This document shows positions 18,540 to 27,180 of a DNA stretch of 64,000 bases, piece after piece; the stretch's first letter is position 1; every line of letters begins with the position of its first letter. The DNA is taken from the NCBI GenBank assembly GCA_026196955.1, contig JAPHTO010000031.1, positions 82,459 to 146,458 on the forward strand, given 5' to 3'. The stretch is from Colwellia sp. (lineage in GTDB: Bacteria; Pseudomonadota; Gammaproteobacteria; Enterobacterales; Alteromonadaceae). The position numbers were made by a program, and so were the translations under genes. The notes beneath the pieces are model-generated. The model was not told the origin of the DNA, did no database searches, and was given only the letters and a program-made list of their open reading frames with translations.

Positions 18540-18755
18540 TTATATGCCCCTATGCCCAATACATCTTACAAAATACATAACTATTTTTTAAAACATTAGG
18601 GTGTATTTACTTATATTTTTCAGCGTTTATTTCACTCAAATTTAAGTTGTTAAAAATAAGTTAAATATACGTAAGTAAGAAACATAAACTAAACACGCCC
18701 CAACCACAATAAATTTTAATTAAACATTAAAAATATAAAGTGACTTAAACAAAAA

Positions 18756-18782
18756 TATCCAGCCCATAAAATAGGCTGGATA
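18756..18782 (-). terminator. Terminator of the PA-domain subtilase gene
   Basis: TATCCAGCC and GGCTGGATA form a perfect 9-bp stem with a 9-nt loop. On the minus strand it is followed by TTTTTGTTT. It lies about 47 nt past the stop at 18829. Confidence 0.85.
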
Positions 18783-18828
18783 CAAAGCACTTGAAGGGAA
18801 CTACATCAAGTACATAAGTGAGTCCAAA

Positions 18829-20658
18829 TTAGAAGTTTACTGTTACTTCACTTGAACAATTGCTACTACCTTGATCACATACTTTGTAAGTAAATGAGCC
18901 GTAAGATTTAAAGCTATCTCTAAATGAACCATCATTTGATGTTGTGGTTCTTAAAGAGCCGTTTCGGAAAATATCAACGCTTGATGTTGATGCGCCATTC
19001 CAGCTTAAATCTACGTAATTCTTACCTTTAGCACGACCAGTACTTGTATCCAAAGTAATGTCACCTGTTGGAGGAGGTGTTACACCACCGCCACAACCGT
19101 TTGCTGTTAGGTAATCATGGGCAGCTTTAGCTTTAACGATACCATGCCCAAAATGAACATCATGACCTGAAGCACCGCTATCTTGAGCCGTCGCTTTAAG
19201 TGCGTCGCGAATTTCAGTACCAGTACAACCATTGTGATTTGACCAAACTAACGCAGCGATACCTGATACTGCAGGCGTTGCCATAGAGGTACCTGTCATT
19301 AAACCATAGTCACTTGTACCAATGACCACATCAGCGTTAGATGCAGCTAATAATGCAGTACGATCCTCAAATGCGGCACCCGCTGCTGGAATAGAAGTTG
19401 CGTTTGTATCACCCAATGTCGCATATAACATACCCGCTTCATTGTTGATGATAATAGCGCCTATACCGCCAGAATTTTCACAGTTTTGAACTTTGTCATG
19501 GAACGAAATATTACCGCGGTCGATAACACAAATATTACCGTTAGCGCCAGCATCTGTTGCTTCAGCTGTGCCCATATAGTACGTGCTGCCACTGGCATTG
19601 CCAGCATTTTCCATTGCCGAAGAGGCAAATGCTTGACCATCAGCACTCAACGTTGAGTTTGTTGCCATATCAGCAGGGTAAGTGGATAAAACATCAACAC
19701 CACCAGCAGTGACTTCTACACAGATAGTTTCATCGGTAGTTGTCGTTCTGTTTTTACCTCTACCTGTCGTTACCGTACAGCTTGGGTATTGAGACTCAGT
19801 ATAACGATTATTATCAGCATCATTGCCACCAATCATCATAACTGACGAGTAACCCGCCGGATATGAACGTACATCGTTACCGTCATTACCCGCAGCAGCT
19901 AAAACTAAGCCACCCGCAGCAGTAAAGGCTTTGAAGGCATTTTCTTCAGTGCTGTTAGCACCACCGCCACCAAGGCTCATACTAATGATGTTAGCGCCAG
20001 CTTGAGTACATTTATCAGCGGCATGTGCTAAATCAGATGAATACCCCCAACCGTCAGCATTAAATACTTTAACAATGTGCATATCAACGCCTGGTGCCAT
20101 GCCAATAACACCGATATTGTTATCTGCAGCACCGATAGTACCGGCTACGTGCGTACCATGAGGTCCACCGTTTTCATCCCAGTTACCTGTTCCTGAATCA
20201 TTGTCACCGGTAATATTATTCCAAACAAAATCTGGGTTAGAGCGATCTAAACCTGAATCAATAACACAAACCTTCATACCCGCATTGGCATTAAAAGTTA
20301 CTTGGTCAGCTTGAGATTGATAAACTGAATAGGGTGTTAACTGCTCGGTCATCGGGTTACCAGCATCATCACTATACGCCGACATTAATTGACGTCTTTC
20401 ATCCGCTTCAACTAATTGAACATGTGGATTGTTCAGCAAACCTTTTACGTCTGCTAGGCTTTTACCTTTAAAAGAAGCAGCAAAAAAACCGTTACCATCT
20501 ACCTTTAATTCAGCCCCCACTTTCTTCGCTAATGCTTTTACAATACCCTTTTTGCTTTCGTCTACTTTAACAATGTATCTATCGTCAGCTGCATGAGCTG
20601 AAAATGCTGCCGTAACCGCTAGGGCAAGAACTGAGGTTGCAAACTTAGAAATTTTCAT
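18829..20658 (-). CDS. Secreted S8 serine peptidase with PA-like insert
   Basis: 609 residues. A signal peptide ends at AHA (23), followed by an inhibitor-I9-like propeptide (about 25-90) and a subtilase domain with Asp134 (VIDSGLD), His167 (GPHGTHVAG), Asn258 and Ser458 (GTSMATPAVSG). A PA-like domain (about 345-445) is inserted between the Asn and Ser, as in many large marine subtilases. After a proline-rich linker (TPPPTG) the C-terminal 85 residues form a fibronectin-III-like domain with cysteines. It is an extracellular protein-degrading enzyme. It is divergent from another subtilase gene, with 457 nt between the two starts. Confidence 0.95.
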   Translation of the reverse strand: MKISKFATSVLALAVTAAFSAHAADDRYIVKVDESKKGIVKALAKKVGAELKVDGNGFFAASFKGKSLADVKGLLNNPHVQLVEADERRQLMSAYSDDAGNPMTEQLTPYSVYQSQADQVTFNANAGMKVCVIDSGLDRSNPDFVWNNITGDNDSGTGNWDENGGPHGTHVAGTIGAADNNIGVIGMAPGVDMHIVKVFNADGWGYSSDLAHAADKCTQAGANIISMSLGGGGANSTEENAFKAFTAAGGLVLAAAGNDGNDVRSYPAGYSSVMMIGGNDADNNRYTESQYPSCTVTTGRGKNRTTTTDETICVEVTAGGVDVLSTYPADMATNSTLSADGQAFASSAMENAGNASGSTYYMGTAEATDAGANGNICVIDRGNISFHDKVQNCENSGGIGAIIINNEAGMLYATLGDTNATSIPAAGAAFEDRTALLAASNADVVIGTSDYGLMTGTSMATPAVSGIAALVWSNHNGCTGTEIRDALKATAQDSGASGHDVHFGHGIVKAKAAHDYLTANGCGGGVTPPPTGDITLDTSTGRAKGKNYVDLSWNGASTSSVDIFRNGSLRTTTSNDGSFRDSFKSYGSFTYKVCDQGSSNCSSEVTVNF

Positions 20659-21115
20659 ACGTACTCCACTATCTCTCTGATTATGATGTTTCGTCTTATT
20701 ATTGTTATTTGACGCTTATTTTAATTGTTTAGATGAACTGTCCGTTCTCCTTTTTAATGCATTAACTTAAAATATACATTTGCTTAAATTGGCTTCCTGC
20801 CCCTTGCATAATTCGATAGTAACAGTTACCAAAACCACCCCTAGCAAAATCGCGACAGCTTTTCATACAAAAACGACAACTCTAAATACCACCTAATATT
20901 TTCAACAACTTATAAATACAACAATAAATTCACCTGTCGTTTATTCATTAAAACCTGTCCATTATTTACTAGTTAAAAAAACGATAAAGACTCAATCTCA
21001 TAAATGTTGATTTTTTGTTAATAACTTAAAACAACCTATAACAATAATGCGCAAAATACTGAGTCACTTGATGACAGTAATAAGCGTAAAATCCTAATGA
21101 TGGAGTTAATGTCAG
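20659..21115. promoter_or_regulatory. Divergent promoter region between two subtilase genes
   Basis: This AT-rich 457-nt spacer holds no gene that I can support. For the rightward gene, TTGTTA (21015-21020) and TATAAC (21037-21042) with 16 bp between them are a possible promoter, and TGGAG lies 12-16 nt before its ATG at 21116. I saw no clear operator or riboswitch. The length leaves room for regulators of protease expression on both sides. Confidence 0.4.
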
Positions 21116-23476
21116 ATGAAAAATAATAAAAAGCTTGCACTTAGTGCAATCGCGTTGTCGGTTTTAACCGTAACAAGTATTACCACTAATGCCGCGCCGA
21201 AAGCGCAACTGAATAAAGTTGAAAAGGTAGCAGCACAATCTTCAACGTTAAGTTTTGCCGATTGGCGTGCAGAGCAAAAACTAAACCGTAATGATTACAC
21301 CGACCGTTTAATCATTACATTCAAAGACAAAAAGCAAGGCAAAATGGTTCCTCCTGGCCTTGCCAAAAAAATTGGCTTAGATTTAAAACACGTTAAAATT
21401 CTAAAAAATAATAGCCACGTTATCTCTCTTGATAAGATGCACCCGCTAAAAGATGTTGAAAAATTCATTGAAAAATTGCGTAAGCACCCTTCAGTGGCAT
21501 CAATCGAACCAGATTATCAACGCTATTTAATGGCACAAAATCAACCTTGGGGCATAGCACAAACGCAATCAGATCAACTAACTGATGCTGATGCCGCTAA
21601 CATGACTGTTTGTATTATCGATTCAGGTTATGAGCGGGCAAACCCTGACTTAAACGCCAACAATGCATCAGGTACAAATAACTCAGGTACAGGCAACTGG
21701 TATCAAAATGGTGGCTCTCACGGTACACACGTAGCGGGTACCATTGCCGGTGTTAATAACAGTGAAGGTGTTGTCGGTATCATGCCAAACACTAACGTTA
21801 ACTTGCATATTGTTAAAGTATTTAACGAAAGTGGTTGGGGCTACTCAGGCGATTTATCTGACGCTGTTGATACATGTGTCAATAACGGTGCGAAAGTTAT
21901 CAATATGAGTTTAGGTGGCTCTGGCTCATCAAATGCTGAAAAAAATGCATTGCAAGCTGCAGCTAATACTGGCGTATTACTCATTGCGGCTTCTGGTAAT
22001 GATGGCAACTCAACTATGTCTTACCCTGCTTCTTACGACTCTGTAATGGCTGTAGGCGCTTTAGATAGCAACAATCAACATGCAGAGTTCTCTCAATATA
22101 CTAGCCAAGTTGAAATATCGGCACCAGGCGAAGCTATTTTATCGACCGTTGCAGGTGACGGCCGCTTAGGTTATATCACTGTTGGCTCAACCACCTATGG
22201 CAATGATAACGTTGTACCACAAACACATTACATTCAAAGTGGTGGCAACTATGTGGTTAGCAATGTTGATGGTAGTGCCAACGGCGTATTAGCAAGTTGT
22301 ACTATTTCTGGTAGCAGTTATAGCTGTACCAATGTAAACGGTAACATTTGTTTAGCCGAGCGTAACGATAACCAAAAAGGCAGCAACTACCCTGAAATCA
22401 ACCCAGCTAAAGCCTGTGCTGATGCTGGTGCATCTGCGGTTATTGTTTATAGTGACAGTACTCGCCCAGGGCTGCAAAACCCTTTCCTTGTTGATGCCAA
22501 CTCTGATGTCACTGTACCAACGGTTTCAGTTAGCCGCACTTTAGGGCAACAACTTATGGGGCAATTGGGTACTAACGCCAGCCTAACGGTTAATGGCTCA
22601 CAAGATTATGCTTACTACAACGGTACTTCAATGGCTACGCCACATGTTGCGGGTGTTGCAGCATTAGTATGGAGCAATAACCCGAATTGTACTGCCGATG
22701 ATGTACGTAGTGCATTGAAAAATACAGCGGTTGATTTAGATGTTGCAGGTCGTGACGATAAAACAGGTCATGGCTTAGTACAAGCAAAAGCTGCATCGGA
22801 TGCCTTAGCAGCTAGCTGTAGTGGTACAACGCCACCACCAACAGGTAATACACTTGAAAATGGTGTCGCAAAAACTAACCTTGGCTCAAGCACAGAGCTT
22901 AACTTTACTATGGAAGTACCTGCGGGTGCGACTAACTTAACGTTCGATATGGCTGGCGGTACTGGTGATGCGGATCTTTACGTTAAATTTGGCTCAGCAC
23001 CAACAAGCTCAAGCTATGACTGTCGTCCATACAAATCGGGTAATAGCGAAAGCTGTCCTATCGCTAGTGCTCAAGCAGGTACTTACTTTGTTAAAGTTGT
23101 TGCTTACTCAGCATTTACGGGTGTTAATTTAACAGGGAGTTTCACTGAGCCTAGTACAGGTGGCGGCGCAACAGGTGGCAGTGCTTCAGTAACAGATATC
23201 AGCGTTGCTCGTCGTGCATGGACTTATTACACAATTGATATTCCAGCAGGCATGTCTACACTAGATTTTGCTATGAGCGGTGGTACAGGTGATGCAGATA
23301 TGTATATAAGACGAGGTGCGCAACCAACGTCTTCAACTTACGACTGTCGCCCATACAAGAGTGGTAATAATGAAACGTGTTCATTTACTAACCCGACAGC
23401 TGATACTTGGCACATAGGTATTTACGGTTACTCTGCAGCAAGCGGTGTTAGCTTGGATGTAACTTATAATCCATAA
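21116..23476 (+). CDS. Secreted S8 serine peptidase with two PPC domains
   Basis: 786 residues with a signal peptide ending NAA (27) and a long propeptide (about 28-140). The subtilase domain has Asp169 (IIDSGYE), His202 (GSHGTHVAG), Asn295 (ASGNDG) and Ser505 (NGTSMATPHVAG), with a PA-like insert (about 375-490). Two bacterial pre-peptidase C-terminal (PPC) domains follow (about 575-670 and 690-786). They are near duplicates, each with GGTGDADxYxxxG and DCRPYKSGN. PPC domains are usually removed or used for secretion or binding in mature enzymes. It is probably a secreted protease for protein scavenging, and its core is similar to the divergent neighbour's. Confidence 0.95.
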   Translation: MKNNKKLALSAIALSVLTVTSITTNAAPKAQLNKVEKVAAQSSTLSFADWRAEQKLNRNDYTDRLIITFKDKKQGKMVPPGLAKKIGLDLKHVKILKNNSHVISLDKMHPLKDVEKFIEKLRKHPSVASIEPDYQRYLMAQNQPWGIAQTQSDQLTDADAANMTVCIIDSGYERANPDLNANNASGTNNSGTGNWYQNGGSHGTHVAGTIAGVNNSEGVVGIMPNTNVNLHIVKVFNESGWGYSGDLSDAVDTCVNNGAKVINMSLGGSGSSNAEKNALQAAANTGVLLIAASGNDGNSTMSYPASYDSVMAVGALDSNNQHAEFSQYTSQVEISAPGEAILSTVAGDGRLGYITVGSTTYGNDNVVPQTHYIQSGGNYVVSNVDGSANGVLASCTISGSSYSCTNVNGNICLAERNDNQKGSNYPEINPAKACADAGASAVIVYSDSTRPGLQNPFLVDANSDVTVPTVSVSRTLGQQLMGQLGTNASLTVNGSQDYAYYNGTSMATPHVAGVAALVWSNNPNCTADDVRSALKNTAVDLDVAGRDDKTGHGLVQAKAASDALAASCSGTTPPPTGNTLENGVAKTNLGSSTELNFTMEVPAGATNLTFDMAGGTGDADLYVKFGSAPTSSSYDCRPYKSGNSESCPIASAQAGTYFVKVVAYSAFTGVNLTGSFTEPSTGGGATGGSASVTDISVARRAWTYYTIDIPAGMSTLDFAMSGGTGDADMYIRRGAQPTSSTYDCRPYKSGNNETCSFTNPTADTWHIGIYGYSAASGVSLDVTYNP

Positions 23477-23507
23477 CTAAAGCTTTCATCTAGTTTGTAA
23501 AACTAAA

Positions 23508-23537
23508 ATCCAATGCTTCATAAGTGAAGCATTGGAT
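23508..23537 (+). terminator. Terminator of the PPC subtilase gene
   Basis: ATCCAATGCTTCA and TGAAGCATTGGAT form a perfect 13-bp stem with a TAAG loop, followed by TGTTTATTT. It lies 31 nt after the stop at 23476. Confidence 0.85.
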
Positions 23538-23694
23538 TGTTTATTTAGATATGCCCTATAAATAGGATAGAAACAATTCAAAAAGCAAAAATAGCGCAAG
23601 TCGTCAACACTTACCCTTAAAAATCTAACATATTAAAATCATTGGTTATATTTACATTGGTAACACCTAAATAACTAAAAGCAATTAACCTTTA

Positions 23695-24819
23695 TTATAA
23701 AGTGTGAATTTTAAGGCTCGTATTAGCCCAACGGGTGAATTTAACTTGAAGTTGAGATAATGGTAATTTTAAAACCCTCTGAATACTGCCTGGTGGGTTT
23801 ACATCACAAAGGTCTTTCTGCTCATTTCTTATTATTTTGGCCAAAGCCTGCTTACGTTGATAATCTTCCATCATAAAATGGATAAATGCCCAGCTTGTAG
23901 CATACAAACGGTGACGCAACGTAGAGTTCCAGTCCTTATTACTTGCGGAGATTAAAAAAGATAATGGCAGTAAGGCTTCAGTCAACACCCCACCGCTAGT
24001 CCAATCTCCATTTGGATAAACTCGAGTAGATATACCTTTTACTTCAATATTTTCACTATATTCGGAAAGCCCTTCATTTAACCATCTTGGTGTATACCCA
24101 ATAATTGCTCGATTAATTGCATGTGTTGCCTCATGCGCAGCAGTCCTCATTGTTCGCTCATTATTTCGAAATAGTAAATATGCCTGATTATTACCGTGAC
24201 TATAAAAACCATTAATATTATCGCCACTAGACACGTTATGTTGTTTTTTAACTTGCTCAAATGCCATTTTCGATTGATATACTTGTAAGTTAATATCAAC
24301 TTTCTTTAACGATGATCTATCAAGTAACTTCCCATATAGTTCAAATAGTTTGTTCAGCTTTACAGTAAGTTTTTGATTAAAATCGTAAGGTAAACTTTCA
24401 GTATTTAAATCTAGAGAAAAATAATCAAAAATCTTTTCACCCGCATAATTCAGTGATTCAAATTCACCTTTCTGAGGTGGTGTGTCACTAAAGTGAGGTA
24501 TACCGTGCTCATCTGTCCACGTATAAACTTTACCTGTTTTTTTATACGCTAATTCACCTAATGAAATATCTTTGCAAACAGGTCTACGCCCGACTTCTAC
24601 ATGATGATTACTAGCTTCATCCTTGAACTTAACTTTATCAATCGGAGTTTTACTGATTACTGCTTCAGGCTCATCAAGGAAGAGTAACTCTACCCATTGG
24701 AGGGTATTACGTAGCTGAGTGTGCAAGCTTATATTATTACCACTTAAGTAACTTGCAAGTAAAAAGCTAGCAACAAATGCCAGTATAATGATTGCAATGA
24801 GAAATAGTTTTCTATTCAA
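23695..24819 (-). CDS. Membrane-anchored DUF4124/HEXXH putative metallopeptidase
   Basis: About 374 residues. An N-terminal membrane helix is followed by a DUF4124-type segment (VYTWTDEHGIPHFSD) and a C-terminal zinc-peptidase-like region with HEATH and, downstream, WLNEGLSEY, whose Glu would be the third metal ligand of a gluzincin. The active site would face the periplasm. No ATG is available: the longest frame starts at a TTG (24858) with no ribosome site, whereas the TTG at 24819 has AGGGATAAG just before it and gives a neat NRK-plus-helix N-terminus, so I prefer it. Substrate unknown; it stands alone next to the subtilases and a tRNA. Confidence 0.75.
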   Translation of the reverse strand: MNRKLFLIAIIILAFVASFLLASYLSGNNISLHTQLRNTLQWVELLFLDEPEAVISKTPIDKVKFKDEASNHHVEVGRRPVCKDISLGELAYKKTGKVYTWTDEHGIPHFSDTPPQKGEFESLNYAGEKIFDYFSLDLNTESLPYDFNQKLTVKLNKLFELYGKLLDRSSLKKVDINLQVYQSKMAFEQVKKQHNVSSGDNINGFYSHGNNQAYLLFRNNERTMRTAAHEATHAINRAIIGYTPRWLNEGLSEYSENIEVKGISTRVYPNGDWTSGGVLTEALLPLSFLISASNKDWNSTLRHRLYATSWAFIHFMMEDYQRKQALAKIIRNEQKDLCDVNPPGSIQRVLKLPLSQLQVKFTRWANTSLKIHTL

Positions 24820-25046
24820 AATCTTATCCCTAAGTTTGATTAAAATGATAATTTTCAAATATTAAACCAAGTCTACTAAATAGTAACTGAGCTTAATACA
24901 GGTATATTCATATACTGGGTATGCTGATATCGGTCACACTTAATTAGCTATTGGTAGTTATTATTGGACAGAGGTAGACGCGTATCTACCCAGAAATTAC
25001 CCAGACAAGGAACAGGATATAGACCTAACACTGAATTTCAGGCACA

Positions 25047-25070
25047 AAAAAACCGACGTAATGTCGGTTT
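25047..25070 (-). terminator. Terminator of tRNA-Leu
   Basis: AAACCGAC and GTCGGTTT form an 8-bp stem with a 5-nt loop. On the minus strand it ends in a T-run (the A-run from 25046). It lies about 34 nt after the tRNA 3' end. Confidence 0.85.
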
Positions 25071-25103
25071 GTAAGCCTTGATAACTCTAGTATTATCAAG
25101 AAA

Positions 25104-25188
25104 TGGTACCGGAGGACGGACTTGAACCGTCACGCCCGAAGGCAACGGATTTTGAATCCGTCGTGTCTACCAATTCCACCACTCCGGC
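25104..25188 (-). tRNA. tRNA-Leu (anticodon CAA)
   Basis: 85 nt, with the encoded CCA at 25106-25104. The acceptor stem GCCGGAG pairs with CTCCGGT. The anticodon arm is ACGGA-TTCAAAA-TCCGT, which places CAA in the anticodon, reading UUG. The variable arm (TTGCCTTCGGGCGTGA region) is long, as in class II leucine tRNAs, and the T-arm loop reads GGTTCAAGTCC. Confidence 0.96.
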
Positions 25189-25231
25189 GACACAGTGACT
25201 AACAAACAAAAGCTGTTTGAAGTGGTTGGCA

Positions 25232-25259
25232 TTATACGAGATATCTTTGCTTGTGCAAT
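25232..25259 (-). promoter_or_regulatory. Promoter of tRNA-Leu
   Basis: On the minus strand, TTGCAC (25259-25254) and TATAAT (25237-25232) are 16 bp apart. The -10 box lies 43 nt before the mature tRNA 5' end, which would leave a leader of roughly 35 nt to be trimmed. Confidence 0.7.
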
Positions 25260-25302
25260 AGTTTTTCTTGGTGCGGTGACTATTTGCTGTTTATTTATTC
25301 AA

Positions 25303-25932
25303 TTACTCTTTTACTTGGTACGCTTTAAGGAAAAGTGACACGGCTTTATCAACGTGCTGGTAAATATCTTCATCAGCTATCTTTTCATTTGGTAGTAGCA
25401 ACACCTTAAAATGCAGGCTCCCTTTCACCATATCTATTAGCATTTTCGTTGCATAAAAAGGATCATCAATTGCGAGTATTCCTTCTTTATCAAGTTGCAT
25501 TAAATATTCAGTCAGTGGCTTAGTCCCTTTAAGTGGACCTTTTTCATAAATGAGTTCACCTACTTCTGGTAATTTTGGCACCACTTGTATCACTAGACGA
25601 AACAGTGAAACCAAGGTATCAGACAGCACCCCTTTAACGAAACGAAAGCACATTTCTTTTAGTGCATCATTGGGCACTAAGTCAGTGGTTTTAATTGATG
25701 CAATTGTCGCTGTTTGAATACTAACTTGCTGTTGAATGACCGACATCAGCAGGCCTTGCTTATTACCAAACTCATCATAGATAGAGCGCCGAGAGCCACC
25801 AGCTTCAGCAATGATCATTTCAAGAGAGGTTTCATCATAACCATGTTTAAGAAATAACTTTTGTGCGGCAGCAAGAATTAGCAGCCCTCTTGAGCTTAAA
25901 TCGTTCTTGCATCGTTTTTCACAATTTAGCAT
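25303..25932 (-). CDS. TetR/AcrR family repressor, likely of the adjacent RND pump
   Basis: 209 residues. The N-terminal TetR helix-turn-helix (about 15-62) is clear: LILAAAQKLFLKHGYDETSLEMIIAEA, written here only in part as the HTH core AEAGGSRRSIYDEFGNK. The C-terminal two thirds is an AefR-like ligand domain. The gene is divergent from an RND adaptor gene with 137 nt between the starts. That spacer holds two GTACT-N4-AGTAC palindromes, which fit a dimeric TetR repressor controlling both itself and the pump. The inducer is unknown. Confidence 0.9.
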   Translation of the reverse strand: MLNCEKRCKNDLSSRGLLILAAAQKLFLKHGYDETSLEMIIAEAGGSRRSIYDEFGNKQGLLMSVIQQQVSIQTATIASIKTTDLVPNDALKEMCFRFVKGVLSDTLVSLFRLVIQVVPKLPEVGELIYEKGPLKGTKPLTEYLMQLDKEGILAIDDPFYATKMLIDMVKGSLHFKVLLLPNEKIADEDIYQHVDKAVSLFLKAYQVKE

Positions 25933-25965
25933 TACTACATCAACTCATTTTAACTAGTTATTGAC

Positions 25966-26008
25966 TTTGGTACTACATAGTACCAAAATATACAGTACTT
26001 AACAGTAC
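25966..26008. promoter_or_regulatory. Two palindromic operators for the TetR regulator
   Basis: Box 1 (25966-25987) is TTTGGTAC-TACATA-GTACCAAA, a perfect 8+8 palindrome that contains GTACT-ACAT-AGTAC. Box 2 (25995-26008) is GTACT-TAAC-AGTAC. The centres are 25 bp apart. Both lie between the tetR start (25932) and the adaptor start (26070). A shared core in two copies in a divergent spacer is strong by-eye evidence for a regulator site; binding by this TetR is inferred. Confidence 0.72.
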
Positions 26009-26069
26009 CAATTTACTTTTTGGCATTTACTACCTTTAATAAAGTGTAGTTGCCACCACTGGGATCATT

Positions 26070-27170
26070 ATGCGTATATTATTGGCTATCTCCTTAACTG
26101 CATTTTTAATAGGCTGTAGTGAACAGGCCGTTACCACAGAGGAAGCAATCAGACCAATTGCTTGGACAAAGGTAACAGAATCAAATTTGCAGCAACTGCG
26201 AACCTTGTCAGGCATTGTAGCCCCCGTTGAAGCGACCAGTTTAAGCTTTGAAGTGCTGGGTAAAGTGCAAAGTGTTGATGTAAAGCTTGGTGATACTGTG
26301 CAAAAAGGACAAATGTTAGCGCAATTAAACCATCGCAGCTTTGAGCTATCTTCACAATCGGCTCAAGCAGAGTTAGACAGAGCAAACTCTGCCATGCTTG
26401 AAGCAAAAAATACTTTTACTCGCTATAGCCAATTAATCAAACAAGGCCTAGTGGCTCAATCAGGTTTTGATAATGCAAAAGCCAATTATGATTCAAGCAA
26501 AAGTGCGGTAGGCGTTGCTCAGGCACAACTGGATATTGCTAAGAAGAATTTACAAGACAGTACCTTACTTGCGCCATATAACGGCATAATAACTAAGCGC
26601 TTAATTGAGCCTTCTCAGCAAATTGGTGCTGGTCAAGCCGCCTTTGAAATAGAAGGCAAGCATGGTTTAGAAGTAAATGTGATGGTGCCTGAAACACTGA
26701 TCAGAGAGTTACAGTACAATACCATTATTCCGGTACGCTTTCCGGTGTTACCCCAAATAGAAATGTTAGGCCGTATTGCCGAAATAGGCACAAGAGCAGA
26801 AGCAGCTAACGCTTTTCCTGTTACCGTTGTATTACAAAAAGAAAGCTCGCTACTAAGAGCAGGGATGACTGCTGAAGTTGATTTTTCCTTTGAAGGTGTA
26901 GGAAAAACAGGTTTTCAAGGGGTCGCTATTAATGTGCCATTTTCGGCACTGCGTGCTGGTGTAGGCCAAAAAAGCTATGTGTTTGTTTATGATCCAAAAA
27001 ACAATGTTGTTAACCAAAGGCAAGTACAAACAGAAAATGTACTCAACAACATTGTATTTATTTCTTCAGGTTTAAAAAGTGGTGAGATCATTGCTACAGC
27101 CGGTGTCGCATTTTTACGAGACGGCCAAAAGGTAACCTTGTTAGACAATACTATTCAGCGTTTTAATTAA
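26070..27170 (+). CDS. RND efflux periplasmic adaptor lipoprotein
   Basis: 366 residues with a lipoprotein signal (LIGC, Cys16). The membrane-fusion-protein order is visible: barrel-sandwich/lipoyl half (VKLGDTVQKGQMLAQL, about 70-90), a helical hairpin (about 95-155), the second lipoyl half (DSTLLAPYNGIITKR, about 166-180), then beta-barrel and membrane-proximal domains. It links the inner-membrane RND pump to an outer-membrane channel. The pump gene starts 10 nt downstream. No outer-membrane factor gene is present here, so a TolC encoded elsewhere is probably used. Confidence 0.94.
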   Translation: MRILLAISLTAFLIGCSEQAVTTEEAIRPIAWTKVTESNLQQLRTLSGIVAPVEATSLSFEVLGKVQSVDVKLGDTVQKGQMLAQLNHRSFELSSQSAQAELDRANSAMLEAKNTFTRYSQLIKQGLVAQSGFDNAKANYDSSKSAVGVAQAQLDIAKKNLQDSTLLAPYNGIITKRLIEPSQQIGAGQAAFEIEGKHGLEVNVMVPETLIRELQYNTIIPVRFPVLPQIEMLGRIAEIGTRAEAANAFPVTVVLQKESSLLRAGMTAEVDFSFEGVGKTGFQGVAINVPFSALRAGVGQKSYVFVYDPKNNVVNQRQVQTENVLNNIVFISSGLKSGEIIATAGVAFLRDGQKVTLLDNTIQRFN

Positions 27171-27180
27171 GAGCCTCACA

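Noticed and set aside
25961..25994. Promoter TTGACT with TATACA for the pump genes
   Set aside because: The spacing between these boxes is 22 bp, too long for sigma70, and other choices are weak, so no promoter is annotated there.
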